Below, one piece after another: positions 42,523 through 54,282 of a DNA stretch of 64,000 nt. Within the stretch, counting starts at the first letter, position 1, and the number at the start of each line of letters is the position of its first letter. Under the pieces are notes generated by a model. The model had not been told where the DNA came from and searched no databases. It worked only from the letters and a program-made list of their open reading frames with translations. The stretch covers positions 708,324,930 through 708,388,929 of the forward strand of contig NC_134353.1 of the NCBI RefSeq assembly GCF_048569485.1, in the 5' to 3' direction. The translations under genes and the position numbers were made by a program. This stretch comes from Anomaloglossus baeobatrachus (taxonomy: Eukaryota; Chordata; Amphibia; Anura; Aromobatidae).

Positions 42523-43652
42523 TGTGACGCCCCTGCGGTAACCAGGTGTTCCAAAAACAAGGTAACAACAAGGTACCAGCTCGGGTCCTACATGACTGTG
42601 CCAGTCATCACACACACACTAGCACACCAGGACATATACACTCACAACCAGGGTGGGAGATGCCCCCCTTAGAACCAGGTGACAATGCTGGGCACTGTGA
42701 GCTAACAGGCAGCCAACTGGGAAGGGAGAGACCAGACCTGGGGGAGGAGAGAGTGACCTGGGAAGTGTGGGTAGACAGCAGGAGTTAGTTAGTTAGGAAT
42801 TGGTTGAGGAGAGAGAAAGGAGAAGGTTGTAGAGAGGAGTGAGAAGTAAGCGGTAGTAAAAGGAAAGGTGTCAAGACAGACAACAGACTCTTGAGAAACA
42901 TTGAAAGTAGCAAAGAATCTGCAAAGACCTGAGTAGAAAGATCAGCCACTCAGAGGAGAAAAGTAGCTGGAGAGCGAGAGAGCAAGTTCCAAGGACAGAG
43001 GGATCCTGCGGGGTGGACATCGAGGGCTCACAGTACTTTGCACGCACGGGGTGCAGATCCCAGAACAGACCAGGAATTCAAGCCATCTGTTAACTCTGCC
43101 ATGCGGGTGGGTTTCCAGGACTCATCTGTCACCACTAACACCCGAGGCATCAGCAGCAAAGAGGGGACTGGGAGAAATTCCCTTAAATAGTCCAAGCTGC
43201 CAACCCAGACACCAGAAAGACCTCCAAGTGCTCCACGCCAGGGAGGACTGACAAATACACCAGAGTGCATCGGTGGTAGAGTGGCACCAGGTTGGTTGGT
43301 ACAGCTATAAAGTACACGGGTACACCTGGGATCCAGCACGTCCCCAGGGCACGAATCCAGTAGGTAAAGACAATCAAATTGCACTCCCTGTCTGGACTGA
43401 CTTATTGCCATGCACCTCCACGTTAACCCTTCACCTACCCCTGGGGAAATGCCCTGCTCGCGGAGGGCTCCACCATCCACGCTGCCCCCATCCATCATCC
43501 CCAGTGGGAACCCACAGCGGCTGCCCTACCATCCCTGGCCGCAAACCGCGAGTGGCATAGTCGGACTTTACTTTTTCTTTTCATTTAAAACTGGTCGATG
43601 GTGCCCCCGGATCCGGAACCCCTCAAGTCACGGACCGTCCGGATCCGAGCAG
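42523..43652 (+). mobile_element. LTR-type sequence (fossil), right end unclear
   Basis: Starts TGTGACGCCCCTGCGG and has an LTR-like make-up. Near the end it shares CCATCATCCCCAGTG, then CCCCCGGATCCGGAACCCCTC and GGATCCGAGCAG with the LTR at 13824-15050. No target duplication was found. It passes directly into the minisatellite. Confidence 0.5.
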
Positions 43653-44088
43653 CGAGAGGTCCTGACAGGAGCCCTGAGCTCCAGTGTGAGCGCATATGTT
43701 GCCGGTGACTGAGAGGTCCTGTAAGGAGCCCTGAACTCCGGTGTGAGCGCATATGTGGTCAGTGACAGAGCGGTCCTGTAAGGAGCCCTGAGCTCCTGTG
43801 TGAGTGCATATGTAGCTGGTGAAGGAGAAGTCCAGTCATGAGCCCTGAGCTCATGTGTGAGCGCGTATATGGCCGGTGACAAAGTCTGGTCAGGAGCCCT
43901 GAGCTCAGGTATGAGCGCATATGTGGCTGGTGACGGAGAAGTCCGGACAGGAGTCCTGAGCCCCAGTGTGAACGCATATGTGGCCGGTAACTGAGAGTTC
44001 CTATCAGGAGCCCTGAGCTCCTGTGTGAGAGCGTATGTGGCCGGTGACACAGACGTCCAGTCATGGCCCCTGAGCTCTGGTGTGAGCG

Positions 44089-45231
44089 TGTAGCACCCAG
44101 GGGGCAGGGGTCGTCAGGCACGGGGGATCTTGTACCTGCATTACTCGTTACTGGGATAGTGTGATGATCTGGGATGTCGCGGTTCCTGCCCGACTTTGTG
44201 GCCCTGAGGTGTACACCAATAAGAAAGGAAGATGATGGGGGTAGTAGTAGGATGAATGTCGTGATGCCACCTGTGGTATGCGGCCAGGGAATTAGCTGTC
44301 GCTGATGTCTGTGTCCTCCGGGGCAGATGATAGTAGCAGCCAGAGATGGTATCGCTCCTCACAGGTGGAGCGGGCCCTAGGGAGGATGATGAGAGTAGTG
44401 ACCACGTTTGGTGCCGAGGCGTGGGGCGGCAGTGTCTGTAACAAAGAGTCCAAACTAGTTGCTGCGGTTCCAGGTGATTTTACTCAGTCTTTAGTGCCGT
44501 ACGCCTGGGTGATACCGGTCACCTGGTGTGATGGGCTCTGTCGAACCAGGATCCTTTCAGAAGTCAGTCCGGTGTGGTGCTCGGTGAGTTCATTCCTCCT
44601 AACGCCGTGTGTGTTGGATCCCCGTGGCTTAAAGCTACTTGGGGACCCCAGTTCGTCTCGAGTAGTACTCTTCTCCCAAATTAGCAGGTGTCGCGGCTCC
44701 ACACTGGGGCCTGGTGCTATGCAAAGCCCCAGGTCCTATCTTGACACTGCGCTTTCGGGCTCTTTGTGGCCAGGGAAGCTTGAACCTCCCTGTCCCAGCA
44801 GATTCTGGAAAACCAACCTGGAGAATGAACTTCGCTAGGGTCCTGCACCCTACGTGGCGCCGGTTCCAAGGGAGCAGTGACATTCTCCCTGCAGCAACCG
44901 CGTGAACTCCTCTGCCCCACTGGAGCACCAGTGAGACACATCTGCTCCTCTCCTGCTGGAGAACTCCCTTAAACTGTTGTGTTGGCTCCTAACTCCCCCT
45001 AAGTGGCCGCTCCTCCCCGGGTTCCTGTCACTTGTGGGTGGTGCCCCCCGTGTTTAAAGGCAACCTTAAGACCCTACCCTAGCCCAGTCCCCATTGGGGA
45101 GGGCAACCTGGTTGTGTATTTGAGTATGTAAGTGGTGAAACCGGTACCGACCTCCTCAGGATCCGGGTGTATCATTATACCTTAAATCAGGTGCAATATT
45201 CTGTGGCGACTGAAGCTTCAGGGGCGTGACA
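44089..45231 (+). mobile_element. Solo LTR (fossil), 4-bp target duplication
   Basis: TGTAGCACCCAGG at the start and GGGGCGTGACA at the end give TG...CA tips. The flanks are AGCG on both sides (44085-44088 and 45232-45235), and joining them restores a normal minisatellite unit. Its last 540 bases match the fragment at 20505-21162. It carries no coding part. Confidence 0.85.
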
Positions 45232-45404
45232 AGCGCATATGTGGCTGGTAACTGAGAGGTCCTGTCAGGACCCCTGAGCTCTAGTGTGAGCTTGTATATG
45301 GCTGGTGACGGAGAAGTCTGGTCATGAGCCCTGAGCTCTGGTGTGATCGCATATGTGGCCAGTGACGGAGAAGTCCTGGCAGGAGCCCTGAGCTCCTGTG
45401 CGAG

Positions 45405-46223
45405 TGTAGTGCCCCTGAACCACTCAGGGCACTACTAGGTACTGCATCCTCAGCAGGATGCAGGGCCTACCCCCAGGGACCTGGAACACCAGTGCCAGTA
45501 ACATCTGCACACCCCAAAATCCCAGTTTTCACGCCACACCAGGGGTAATTGGCTAGTAAGACACCAAAGGGATGGCCTGTTAGCTTTGCGCGGCCTGGCA
45601 AATACCTGCACAGTGAGGGGATCTTCACGGACCTCACTGACTCACAGATCCAGGGGCATCAGCAGTAACGAGTGGATAAGTGTTCGAAACACGGACCGGC
45701 CCTACAGGGTCCACACTGCCCGCTGTACGGACGAGGAGACTGCCAAAGGACAGTCGGGCCCCAAACCAGCTCCAAGCTATGTGGACCCAACCACACTGAG
45801 GGTGTCAGGGACAGAACAATAGAGTCATCAAACTGGCACTGGAACTACAGGGACCTGAACCAGCCGTTCAAGGGCCCAACTGTGAGTAAAGACTTAACTT
45901 ACAGCCCACGGTGTGGCCTCCCTTCTTCGGCGAAAGTCTCCACCATATTTCCCCCGGGCTCCGCCCTACCTGCAGAGGGCCTACCACCACAGCTGCCATT
46001 ACCTCCAGCCCTAGGGCTAACCAACTCAGCAGCGGCGGTTCCACCATCTTAACCGTAACCCGCAAGCAGCGTCACACCAATGACTTCAAATTCCCCTATA
46101 AATACTCCCCATTAAAAAGCGTCCCCAGGGTCATGGAACCAGGCAACGGCCAGCATTCACCCGTGACACAGCATCCCCGTAAATATACGGCCGGGACCGA
46201 GTACCCCATAGCCTTGGGCGACA
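45405..46223 (+). mobile_element. Solo LTR of a related family (fossil), 4-bp target duplication
   Basis: Starts TGTAGTGCCCCTGAACC and ends CTTGGGCGACA, flanked by CGAG at 45401-45404 and 46224-46227. The interior shares GATGCAGGGCCTACCCCC and the AACCGTAACCCGCAAGCAGC region with the LTR at 13824. The 819-bp copy has no internal part. Confidence 0.85.
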
Positions 46224-47230
46224 CGAGTTGATATGTGGCCGGTAACTGAGAGGTCCAGTCTGGAGCCCTGAGCTCCGGAGTGAGAGTGTATGTGGCCAGT
46301 GATGGAGAAGTCTGGACAGGAGCCTAGACCTTTGGTGTGAGCTCATGTGGCCGGTAACGGAGTGGTCTGGTCTGGAGCCCTGAGCTCCGGTGTGAGCGCA
46401 TATGTGGTCGGTAACAGAGGTTCTGTCAGGGGCTCTGAGCTCCGGTGTGAGCGCATATGTGGTCGGTAACAGAGGTCCTGTCAGGGGCTCTGAGCTCCAG
46501 TATGAGCGCATATGTTGTCGGTATCAGAGGTCCTGTCAGGGGCACTGAGCTCCGGTGTGAGCGCATATGTGGTCGGTAACTGAGAGGTCCGGTCTGGAGC
46601 CCTGAACTCCGGTGTGAGCGCGTATATGGCCAGTGATGGAGAAGTCCGGACAGGAGCCTAGACCTCCCTTGTGAGCGCATAATTGGTCGGTACCAGAGGT
46701 CCTGTCAGGGTCACTGAGCTTTGGTGTGAGCGCATATGTGGCCAGTAACGGAGATGTCCTGTCAGGGGCACTGAGCTAGGGTGTGAGCGCATATGTGGTC
46801 GGTACCAGAGGTCCTGTCAGGGGCACTGAGCTCCGGTATGAGCGCATATGTGGTCGGTAACAGAGGTCCTGTCAGGGGCACTGAGCTCCGGTATGAGCGC
46901 ATATGTGGTCGGTACCAGAGGTCCTGTCAGGGGCACTGAGCTCCGGTGTGAGCGCATATGTGGCCAGTAACGGAGATGTCCTGTCAGGGGCACTGAGCTA
47001 GGGTGTGAGCGCATATGTGGTCGGTAACAGAGGTCCTGTCAGGGGCACTGAGCTCCGGTGTGAGCGCATATGTGGCCAGTAACGGTCCTGTCAGAAGTCC
47101 TGAGTGCATATGTAGCCGCTGAAGGAGAGGTTCTGTCAGGAGCCCTAACCCTATATGTGACAGGTAACGTAGAAGTTCTCTCAGGAGCCCTGAGCTCCGG
47201 CGTGACAGCATTTGTATTTGTAGCCGGTAC

Positions 47231-47425
47231 ACTGGGGCTTCTCGGTCCTCCCCCGGGGCGGTGCTGCGGGCAGGACGGGGCGCGGCTCAGGGCGGGGGGC
47301 AGAACCGACAGTGCCACCCCCTCCCCGGATCCCGGACACGGCGGCTGCCGGAACCAGAGGAGCCCCGGGCTGAGCCCCCAATCCCAGACCCTGCCACACT
47401 TCCCTGCCCTCCTGTCATATCCACC
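47231..47425 (+). promoter_or_regulatory. slc25a1: GC-rich promoter / 5' UTR region of slc25a1
   Basis: The stretch between the minisatellite and the start codon is rich in CpG (GGGGCGGTGCTGCGGG, ACGGGGCGCGGC) and holds GGGCGG-type Sp1-like boxes. There is no TATA box at a fitting place, as expected for a housekeeping gene. The transcription start cannot be fixed from sequence alone. Confidence 0.6.
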
Positions 47426-47588
47426 ATGTCCGTCTCCAGGTCGGTCTCCCCGCTGCCTGCCCCTGTGTCACCGCTGTCTGCCCTGCCAGGGTCCCCTTTC
47501 GCTGTCCCGAGTGGGCTGAGGACTCTGGCAGCCGCTGCACCAGCCGGAGGTGCTAAGCTCACCCACCCGGGTAAAGCCATCTTAGCAG
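47426..47588 (+). CDS. slc25a1: slc25a1 exon 1: mitochondrial citrate carrier, N-terminus
   Basis: The ATG at 47426 sits in CCACCATG, a strong Kozak context, and is the first ATG of this frame. It encodes 54 residues plus one base: a Ser/Pro-rich leader, then LRTLAAAAPAGGAKLTHPGK and AILA, ending GCAG before a donor GTTAGT. From memory the human protein has LAAAAPASGKAKLTHPGK then AILAGGLAGG at the same place, so the gene is recognised with good confidence. The product exchanges citrate for malate across the inner mitochondrial membrane, feeding cytosolic acetyl-CoA. The exon stops just before the first transmembrane helix. The leader is longer than in human (54 against about 31 residues) and may act as a presequence. 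The remaining exons are not in the window. Confidence 0.88.
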
Positions 47589-49479
47589 GTTAGTAATGTG
47601 TGTGACAGGTGCCATGTGATGTGACGGCTTCTCCTGGGTACTGCCTGTCTCCTGGGTGGGTGGCATCACTAGCCCGGAGGGTATATGGTGATGAGTGCCC
47701 TGGCTCTCGGGGTACTGACACTGGCAGCTCTTCCCAATGCTAGTGATAGACTAGGTGCACTATTTCCCAGATGACGGCTGTGCCCGGGATTGCAGGCGGG
47801 GGCTCCATAGGGGCTCGGGCACAGGTTGAGTATTTGCGGGTTTTTTCAGTACGAGCAAAATGAATGAGATTTCTGAACCCTCGTGTACACACTGCGTTTT
47901 CCGTGGTATTTTAACCAATAATGCATTTTTTTGCTGTCCAATCTTTCACAGTTTTTGTACTTTAGAATCCATTCTTTTTATATCTTTTTTGCTGCGTTTT
48001 TTTTCTGCCAAGAGATGTGTTTTTAGTGCAGAAAAATCCTCGGCTAATAATGTCTGCACATTCCCTTGGTCAGGTCCAGGGTCATAGTGTCATCAGCAAC
48101 AATGTACGGTGTTTCTCCCATTTTCTAAGGGTTAATACTTGGATGTAGAAGTGTTTGGTCCCTACATTCCCATTGATTTCCATAAGTCCGGGCAATATTG
48201 TGAGCACTGGGCTGAGGAGCCCTATATTACTGCCTGTTATTGCTATAGGGTGGCCCAACAACATGACATTGTTCTGATAAGGGGGCACAGCGCAGTCTGG
48301 GGGCTTCTCAGGGGTTGTCGAGAAGTCACGGTACCCATAGTCACAACATTTGCTTACAGACCTGGCCGCTTTTGGTGCTAAGAGCACTTTAATGGTTACA
48401 TCCCACCCACAACAAATATTAGATTGTCTGTCGAGACCACCAAAATTGATAGGGTCTGCCAAGATGTATCTCACATCGATGGCCTCCTACACATTCATGT
48501 CACTACATATTTAATTATTTTTCTTGGTTTTCTTCTACAGTTGACCGAACAATAGAACGCAATCATTGAGGGGTCTGCAAATATTATCGCCTGGTGAAAG
48601 TTTAGCTTTACTGGTCTGAAATGAGTTGTCACTAATGTGAATGTTATGACCTCTACTGCCAGATCAAGGTCAAATTAGCAGGAATAGTAATGGTTCTGTA
48701 AAGAACATCTTTATCATTGAATGAAGTGAAGGTCCTCAGATGTTCTGCCAGAAGTCACAGGGTAGATAAGTATTGTACAGCTTCATATAAAATCGGAGTA
48801 TAAAATGGAAGGGTATAAAAGATTTATGGCTTTTGGCTGAAGAGACTGGACCAGAATGTTCTTGATGAATTACTAATCTAAGTAAAGTACCTACCTCCAT
48901 GCCCTAATGCTAAGCGAACAGTCTATTCGGAAGGCTAACATATCTTGTGAGTAGCCAAAAGGCTAGTAGCCACTGGCCAGAAGTGCGAGTTTGGCTATGC
49001 CAGTGCTTGCGTGTTACCAATGATTATACATTATAGCAGCTTGTGGCTGATCTGCCTACAACACCTTTCCCATCCGAAAAAAAAAAAAAAAGTGTCAACG
49101 ATAGGAAAGATGACAGGCGGGAATGATGCATCGTTCTACTTGTACCAAACCCAAGCCCAACCCATGGGAGTGTGATGTCTGAAGTTTTATTGTAGGTACG
49201 TGGAGAAATTTAATGCAGCAATGTAGGAAATAAAATTACCAAAAATCCCTGCAGGGTATTGAGCCGTCAACTCCCCTGACATGTATTTGTAAATACTTGT
49301 ATTTCTTATGAAAAAGTCATTCTAGAACTATGCATTTTGCCATTCCTCTGTTATTCTTCCTGGAAATATATGAATCAATTGGGCTTTCCTTTCTTACTTT
49401 GTCCATAGGGTGTTTTGGCATAAAATATTGCAAGTATTGATTGGTCAGTATCAGACTGTGTGTGGGCACTTCTAACTCG
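47589..49479 (+). other. Start of presumed slc25a1 intron 1
   Basis: No exon was recognised. A short poly-A run lies at 49078. The first 250 bases stay GC-rich, fitting the tail of a CpG island. Nothing repeated within the window was noticed here. Confidence 0.6.
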
Positions 49480-49482
49480 TAA

Positions 49483-49938
49483 GGCTGCTTTCACACATCC
49501 GTTTTTTGCAGTGCGGCACAATCCGGCTCAAAAACCTATGCAAAGGATGCGGTGAAAAAAATGGATCCGTTGCATACGTTTTTCCATGCGGCCCGTCTGT
49601 TTTTTCACTGATGCGGCTTAATACTGAGCATGCGCAGGTCAAAAAACCGCATCCGGTGTCCATAGGCTTGCATTGTAAATCGCGCCGGATATGGCGCAAT
49701 GCGTTTTTTTCGCCACACAAAAAAAACGTGCCAGGCAACGTTCCATCCGGCCGCTGCATGGGCTAAATATGCCGCATCCGGCAAAAAACGGACGCAACGC
49801 AAGGCCATGCGGCACAATACGGCGCTAATGCAAGTCTATGAGGGAAAAACGCAACCGGCAGCAAAAAAAAAGGTTTCGTTTTTTCTACAAAGCGCCGTAT
49901 TGTGCCGCTCAGCAAAAAACGGATGTGTGAAAGCAGCC
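49483..49938. mobile_element. Harbinger-type MITE (GGCTGCTTTCACACATC)
   Basis: Tips GGCTGCTTTCACACATCCG and the inverse, TAA at 49480-49482 and 49939-49941. The interior is a hairpin of CGGATGCGG, GCCGCATCCGG and A/T runs. It is of the same family as the copies at 11562, 12621 and 55571. Confidence 0.88.
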
Positions 49939-49997
49939 TAAGGGGAATAGAAATGCCTAGTTGTCATTGTAGGACGAATTGCGTAGGAATGGCACAA

Positions 49998-50170
49998 TGC
50001 AGAGTTGTTAAGGGGAATCTGTCACCAGGTTTATGTGACCTAATCTGAGAGCAGCATAATGTAGGGGCAGAGATCCCGATTCCAGCGATGGGTCACTTAC
50101 TGGGCTGCTAAGTCTAGTTTTGATAAAATCACTGTTTAATCAGCAGTAGATTATCATGACAGGACAACTT
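49998..50170. repeat. Dispersed repeat resembling one common in frogs
   Basis: The words GGGGAATCTGTCACCAGG, GAGAGCAGCATAATGTAG, GATTCCAGCGATGGGTCAC and TTTGATAAAATCACTG form a sequence I recall as frequent in anuran genomes. No ends or target duplication were fixed. This recall cannot be checked here. Confidence 0.4.
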
Positions 50171-51330
50171 GGCCCATAAATGTTACATTATGAGATTACT
50201 AAAAAAGACCTGTAGAAAGAGCTGACAGATGTCCTTTTAGGATCAGCCAAGTTCACGGGTCTTGGGACAATTCATAGAGTGGGTTACATATTGTACATAT
50301 GGTAAATCCTCTCTCTGGAGTACATATACTAGTACCTGAGAATGTGAGCGATGCATATCACTGGCCACTGTTATCAATGTTCAGTAATCCCATCAGCCAC
50401 CATACAATCTAATTGTGATGCCGCAGATGTTTTCTGTGGATTTCTGCAGCGGGCCAGTAATTATATGTAACAGATTGCCTGTCGTTCTGTACACGTCATG
50501 TATGAGACACATGAAGGCCTAGACCTGCACTGGGGTCACAGACAAAGGACGATTGCAGGTATTACCTGTCCACTTGGATTTATATACTGGGGTCAAACAT
50601 TTGAGCAAGTGTTTGTCAGTCCTCAGAGACATCAGCGTCAGCAGATCCTACCTAAAAAAAAAAAAAAAAAATGAACAGAATCCACTAACCAGTAACACAG
50701 GTCTATGAGCTGCTAATGTGCTGACTAGTCGCTGGCAGCATTTCTATGACGTACCTTGTACTTTCACCTTTGTTCTCCTGGGTAGTGAAGAAAGGCAGCA
50801 AAACAAGTGCTAACAAAGAGCAGGAGAGGCAATGTATGCTAAAGGGGACTGCACTGATCTCTGGTCAGGGGCCCATAAATGCAGACAACTTGTGATGAGG
50901 CCGCTATGGACGGCCAACTCGTCCCATGTCCATACAGAGATGGGGCATGTACTGAACGCTGAGAGGGCAGAACCAGATTAGATCCGTGCCCATTTTCAAG
51001 GGAGAGATGAGGCAGATTGGGTTCTTATTATACAGTTGTATGGACTGAAATTTCTAAATGTGGTATCTTATTAGGTAGTTTTCGCTTTAGTTTCCCACGA
51101 CCCCACTGCTCTACTATGGAGCGTTAACCCGCACCACATGGTGTCTTTATGTTGCACTCTATGACAAAGATTGACTGTATGCTTCAAGGTGAGAATGAAA
51201 TCCAATGATTGCACAACGTTTTATGCAGGGTTGAAAAACACGTATCTTTATGTTTGTCTGAAATTCGAGGCATGCAGAAGTATGGTCTGGCTCCTTACAC
51301 CCTTGCGTGCCGTTTTGGGCTTTGTACACC
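50171..51330 (+). other. Intron sequence with no recognised element
   Basis: No open frame, tandem array or inverted pair stands out. An 18-base A run occurs near 50655. It may contain old, decayed repeats that cannot be seen by eye. Confidence 0.5.
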
Positions 51331-51333
51331 TTA

Positions 51334-52819
51334 GGCCCTGTGCGCACTTGCCTTTTTTTGCCGCAGATTTCCTGCGGTTTCGCTGCATGTTATGTTCATA
51401 ACATCTCTGCAGTGATTCACCAGCAAAACCTATTGGAAAAAGAAATCCTGTGCGCACTATGCGGATTTTGACAGCTGCATGTTTTGCTGCGGGATTCCCG
51501 CAGCAAAAACAACTGCATGTCACTTCTTTTCCGCACGTCGCTCCGGGATTTCACTTTATTGACTGCCATGTAATCGTGAAATCCCGCAGGGAATAACGCA
51601 GGCAGCAAATTCTGTGCGGTTCATTGCGTTTTCCTGTGTTATTCCCTCCGGCATTTTGCGGTTTACCTGCGGTAATGTACATCGCTGCCTGCGGTTTGCA
51701 GGGAAGTGATGTCATTATGACAGGAAGAGGAAGCGGAGCAGAGAGTAAGCACACACATATCACACTCACACAGAAACACAGACATATAGAATACACATAG
51801 AAAGCAAACGGACATATAGAAAAAAAAACACGTGGGCTCCGCCGTATTTTTACCGTCCAGCCGAGGTAAGCACACAGCGGCGGCCCTGTATTCTCAGGCT
51901 GGGGTGGGCGAGGGGCAGGGTTAATGCCCCCCCTCTCCCGCAGCCGTGAATATCAGCCCGCAGCTGCCCCGGGACTGTCACACCATTATGCGGCAGTCCC
52001 GGAGTGTCCCCGGCTCTTCCAATTGCCGTGATGCGGTGGCAATCAGGGTAATATAATGAGTTAATGGCAGCAGATCGGCCCCACTAAGTCCAGGCTTGAT
52101 CATGGCAGCGTCTATGTGACAGCTGACATGATCAACCCGTAAGTAAAGTGAAAAAACACACACACTGAAAACCTTTTATTTTAAATAAAACACAAAAAAG
52201 CCCCTGGTTCACCCCTTTATTAACCCCCCCAAAACACACAGCTCCGGCATAATCCACGTCCTCCGATGCTTGCATCCAGCCGCGACTGACACTGCACTGA
52301 ATGCAGCCTCGCAACGAGACAGCAGAGGTAACCACAGGCCATTTCCCATGGCCAGTAATGTGAACACACTACCGACCGTGAGAAATGCAGCATGTGCTGA
52401 CAGGGATTCTATCGATCTATCCCTCGATCTATCCCTCGATCTATCCCTCGATCTATCCCTCGATCTATCCCTCGATCTATCCCTCGATCTATCCCTCGAT
52501 CTATCCCTCGATCTATCCCTCGATCTATCCCTCGATCTATCCCTCGATCTATCCCTCGATCTATCCCTCGATCTATCCCTCGATCTATCCCTCTCAGAAG
52601 GAAATTACTTTTTTTTTTTTCTTTCAATGTGCTTTATTGCATTGAATGCATTAAAGCACATGTACCAACCCGCATGTGCAAAATCGCAGCAATACCGTGG
52701 TAAAACCGCATGCAGTTTTCAGGTGCGGTTTGCTGCGTTTTTTTACCGCGGGTGCGGTAATCTTTCAGACCCTGCGGAATTTTCTTAAGAAAATTCCGTT
52801 TTCCAGTGCGCACAGGGCC
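51334..52819. mobile_element. Long Harbinger-type non-autonomous element (first of a chain)
   Basis: Tips GGCCCTGTGCGCACTTG and, inverted, GGCCCTGTGCGCACTGG, with TTA at 51331-51333 and TAA at 52820-52822. Outer parts are hairpin-like (CCGCAG, GCGGTAA words). The centre holds the module shared with the hAT at 9148 and a 12-bp minisatellite. It is 1486 bp long and has no transposase. Confidence 0.8.
52409..52594. repeat. Perfect 12-bp minisatellite
   Basis: About 15.5 copies of CTATCCCTCGAT without a visible difference. Since 12 is divisible by three, frames with SIYP or DLSL repeats stay open on both strands. These are not genes. Confidence 0.95.
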
Positions 52820-52822
52820 TAA

Positions 52823-53380
52823 AGGCCGCTTTACATGCTACGACATCGCTAAAGCGATGTCGTTGGGGTCACAGAATTTGTGACGCACATCCGGCCGCGT
52901 TAGCGATGTCGTTGCGTGTGACACCTATGAGCGATTTTGATTCGTTGCAAAAACGTGCAAAATCGCTAATCGGTGACATGCCCCCTATTCCCAATTATTG
53001 TTACTCCTACAGGTACGATGTAGTTTGTCGTTCCTGCGGCAGCACACATCGCTATGTGTGACACCGCAGGAACGAGGAACCTCACCTTACCTGCGGCCGC
53101 CTGCAATGAGGAAGGAAGGAGGTGGGCGGTATGTTGCGTTCCGCTCATCTCCGCCCCTCCACTTTGATTGGGTGGACGCTTAGTGACGTTGCTGTGACGC
53201 CGAACGAACCGCCCCCTTAGAAAGGAGGCGGTTCGCCGGTCACAGCGACGTCACGAGGCAGGTAAGTATGTGTGATGGGTCCGCGCGATTTTGTGCGCCA
53301 CGGGCAGCGATTTGCCCATGACGCAGAAACGATGGAGGCGGGTACACACGCTAGCGAGATCGCAGCATGTAAAGCGGCCT
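52823..53380. mobile_element. Harbinger-type MITE with AGGCCGC tips (second of the chain)
   Basis: Tips AGGCCGCTTTACATGCTACG and, inverted, AGGCCGCTTTACATGCTGCG. TAA at 52820-52822 is shared with the element on the left, and TAA at 53381-53383 with the one on the right. GCGATGTCGTT and CGTTCCTGCGGCA words make up the interior. Confidence 0.85.
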
Positions 53381-53383
53381 TAA

Positions 53384-53745
53384 GGCTATCTTCATACAGG
53401 GTGTTTTTGCTCAGGATTTTTCTGCAGCATAACCTCATGTTTTGCCAGGAAATGACCTGCGGTTTTACTGCAGTTTTGTACTTCCTCACTGATTTGTATG
53501 GGTAACAAACTGTGGTAAAATCGCAGTTAAAAACTGCAAAAGCAAAAATTGACATGGTCATCCTTTCAATGACAAAACAGTCAGTGTGAAAATCACAGGC
53601 GTTTTGTGTGTTTGAGATTTTAGGAATCTCACTGGCTTTGCTGGCACTGTGAAGGCAGCGTTTTATTATCATGGATTTGCATAAAACCAAGGCACATACC
53701 ATGCTAAAAAAAACGCAGCAAAAAACTCCCTGTGTGAACATAGCC
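53384..53745. mobile_element. Harbinger-type MITE (third of the chain)
   Basis: Tips GGCTATCTTCATACAGGG and, inverted, GGCTATGTTCACACAGGG, with TAA at 53381-53383 and 53746-53748. The interior has AAAACTGCA and TGCAGTTTT inverted words. Confidence 0.8.
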
Positions 53746-53748
53746 TAA

Positions 53749-54279
53749 TATGGTAGTTTGTTCGGAATCCATAAATAAGGCCTTGCTGCAAAGAGTGCAG
53801 TGGTCATTTCACAATTCTGGGCAATTATTGTGCCCATTTTCTGTTAGGGGGCTTTTAGATTGGCCAACTTCTTCATGTTAATAAGCGCTGATTGTTTATA
53901 ATAGATTTAAAGATGTAAGAATAAATTGATTCACTCATAATAGATAAAAAAATACAGTGCAATGCAGTTTACTGAAATCGTAATTACATACATAAAAAAA
54001 ACATACAAGATATGAAAAGATATTCTCAACAGCTAAAGAAATAGCAATAAACGTGTATTGGGCCTCATTCACAAGTTGGTGTTTTTTATGTAAGCAAAAA
54101 AAAATTGGTTCCAGTTTCCTTAGTGTTTTGGAATCAAGTTTAAACAGTGTTTATTCCCATCCTTCATATATGGGGGAATCTCTGACCTTTTCCCCTGCAA
54201 AATAGCAAACGCCCAGATGGACGAGAACAATCATCCTATTTTACCGTATCTTGCAGTTTGGACGCAACTTTACTTTGCC
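53749..54279 (+). other. Intron sequence with no recognised element
   Basis: AT-rich, no gene and no repeat noticed. Confidence 0.5.
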
Positions 54280-54282
54280 TAA

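Larger units (their letters stand above)
43653..47230. repeat. Minisatellite of about 57 bp, upstream of slc25a1, split by two LTRs
   Basis: The unit reads about GTGTGAGCGCATATGTGGCC, GGTAACGGAGAGGTCCTGTC, AGGAGCCCTGAGCTCCG. Three blocks remain: 43653-44088 (about 8 units), 45232-45404 (about 3) and 46224-47230 (about 17). In the last block a near-identical subfamily (GGTACCAGAGGTCCTGTCAG, GGGCACTGAGC) is repeated, a sign of recent expansion. The array ends about 195 bases before the slc25a1 ATG. Confidence 0.93.

Noticed and set aside
44141-47232. Frames with MRSHRSSVPLTGPL-like repeats upstream of slc25a1
   Set aside because: They translate the 57-bp minisatellite, whose unit is a multiple of three in many copies.
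52385-52788. SIYP and DLSL repeat frames
   Set aside because: Result of the perfect 12-bp minisatellite, not a coding gene.
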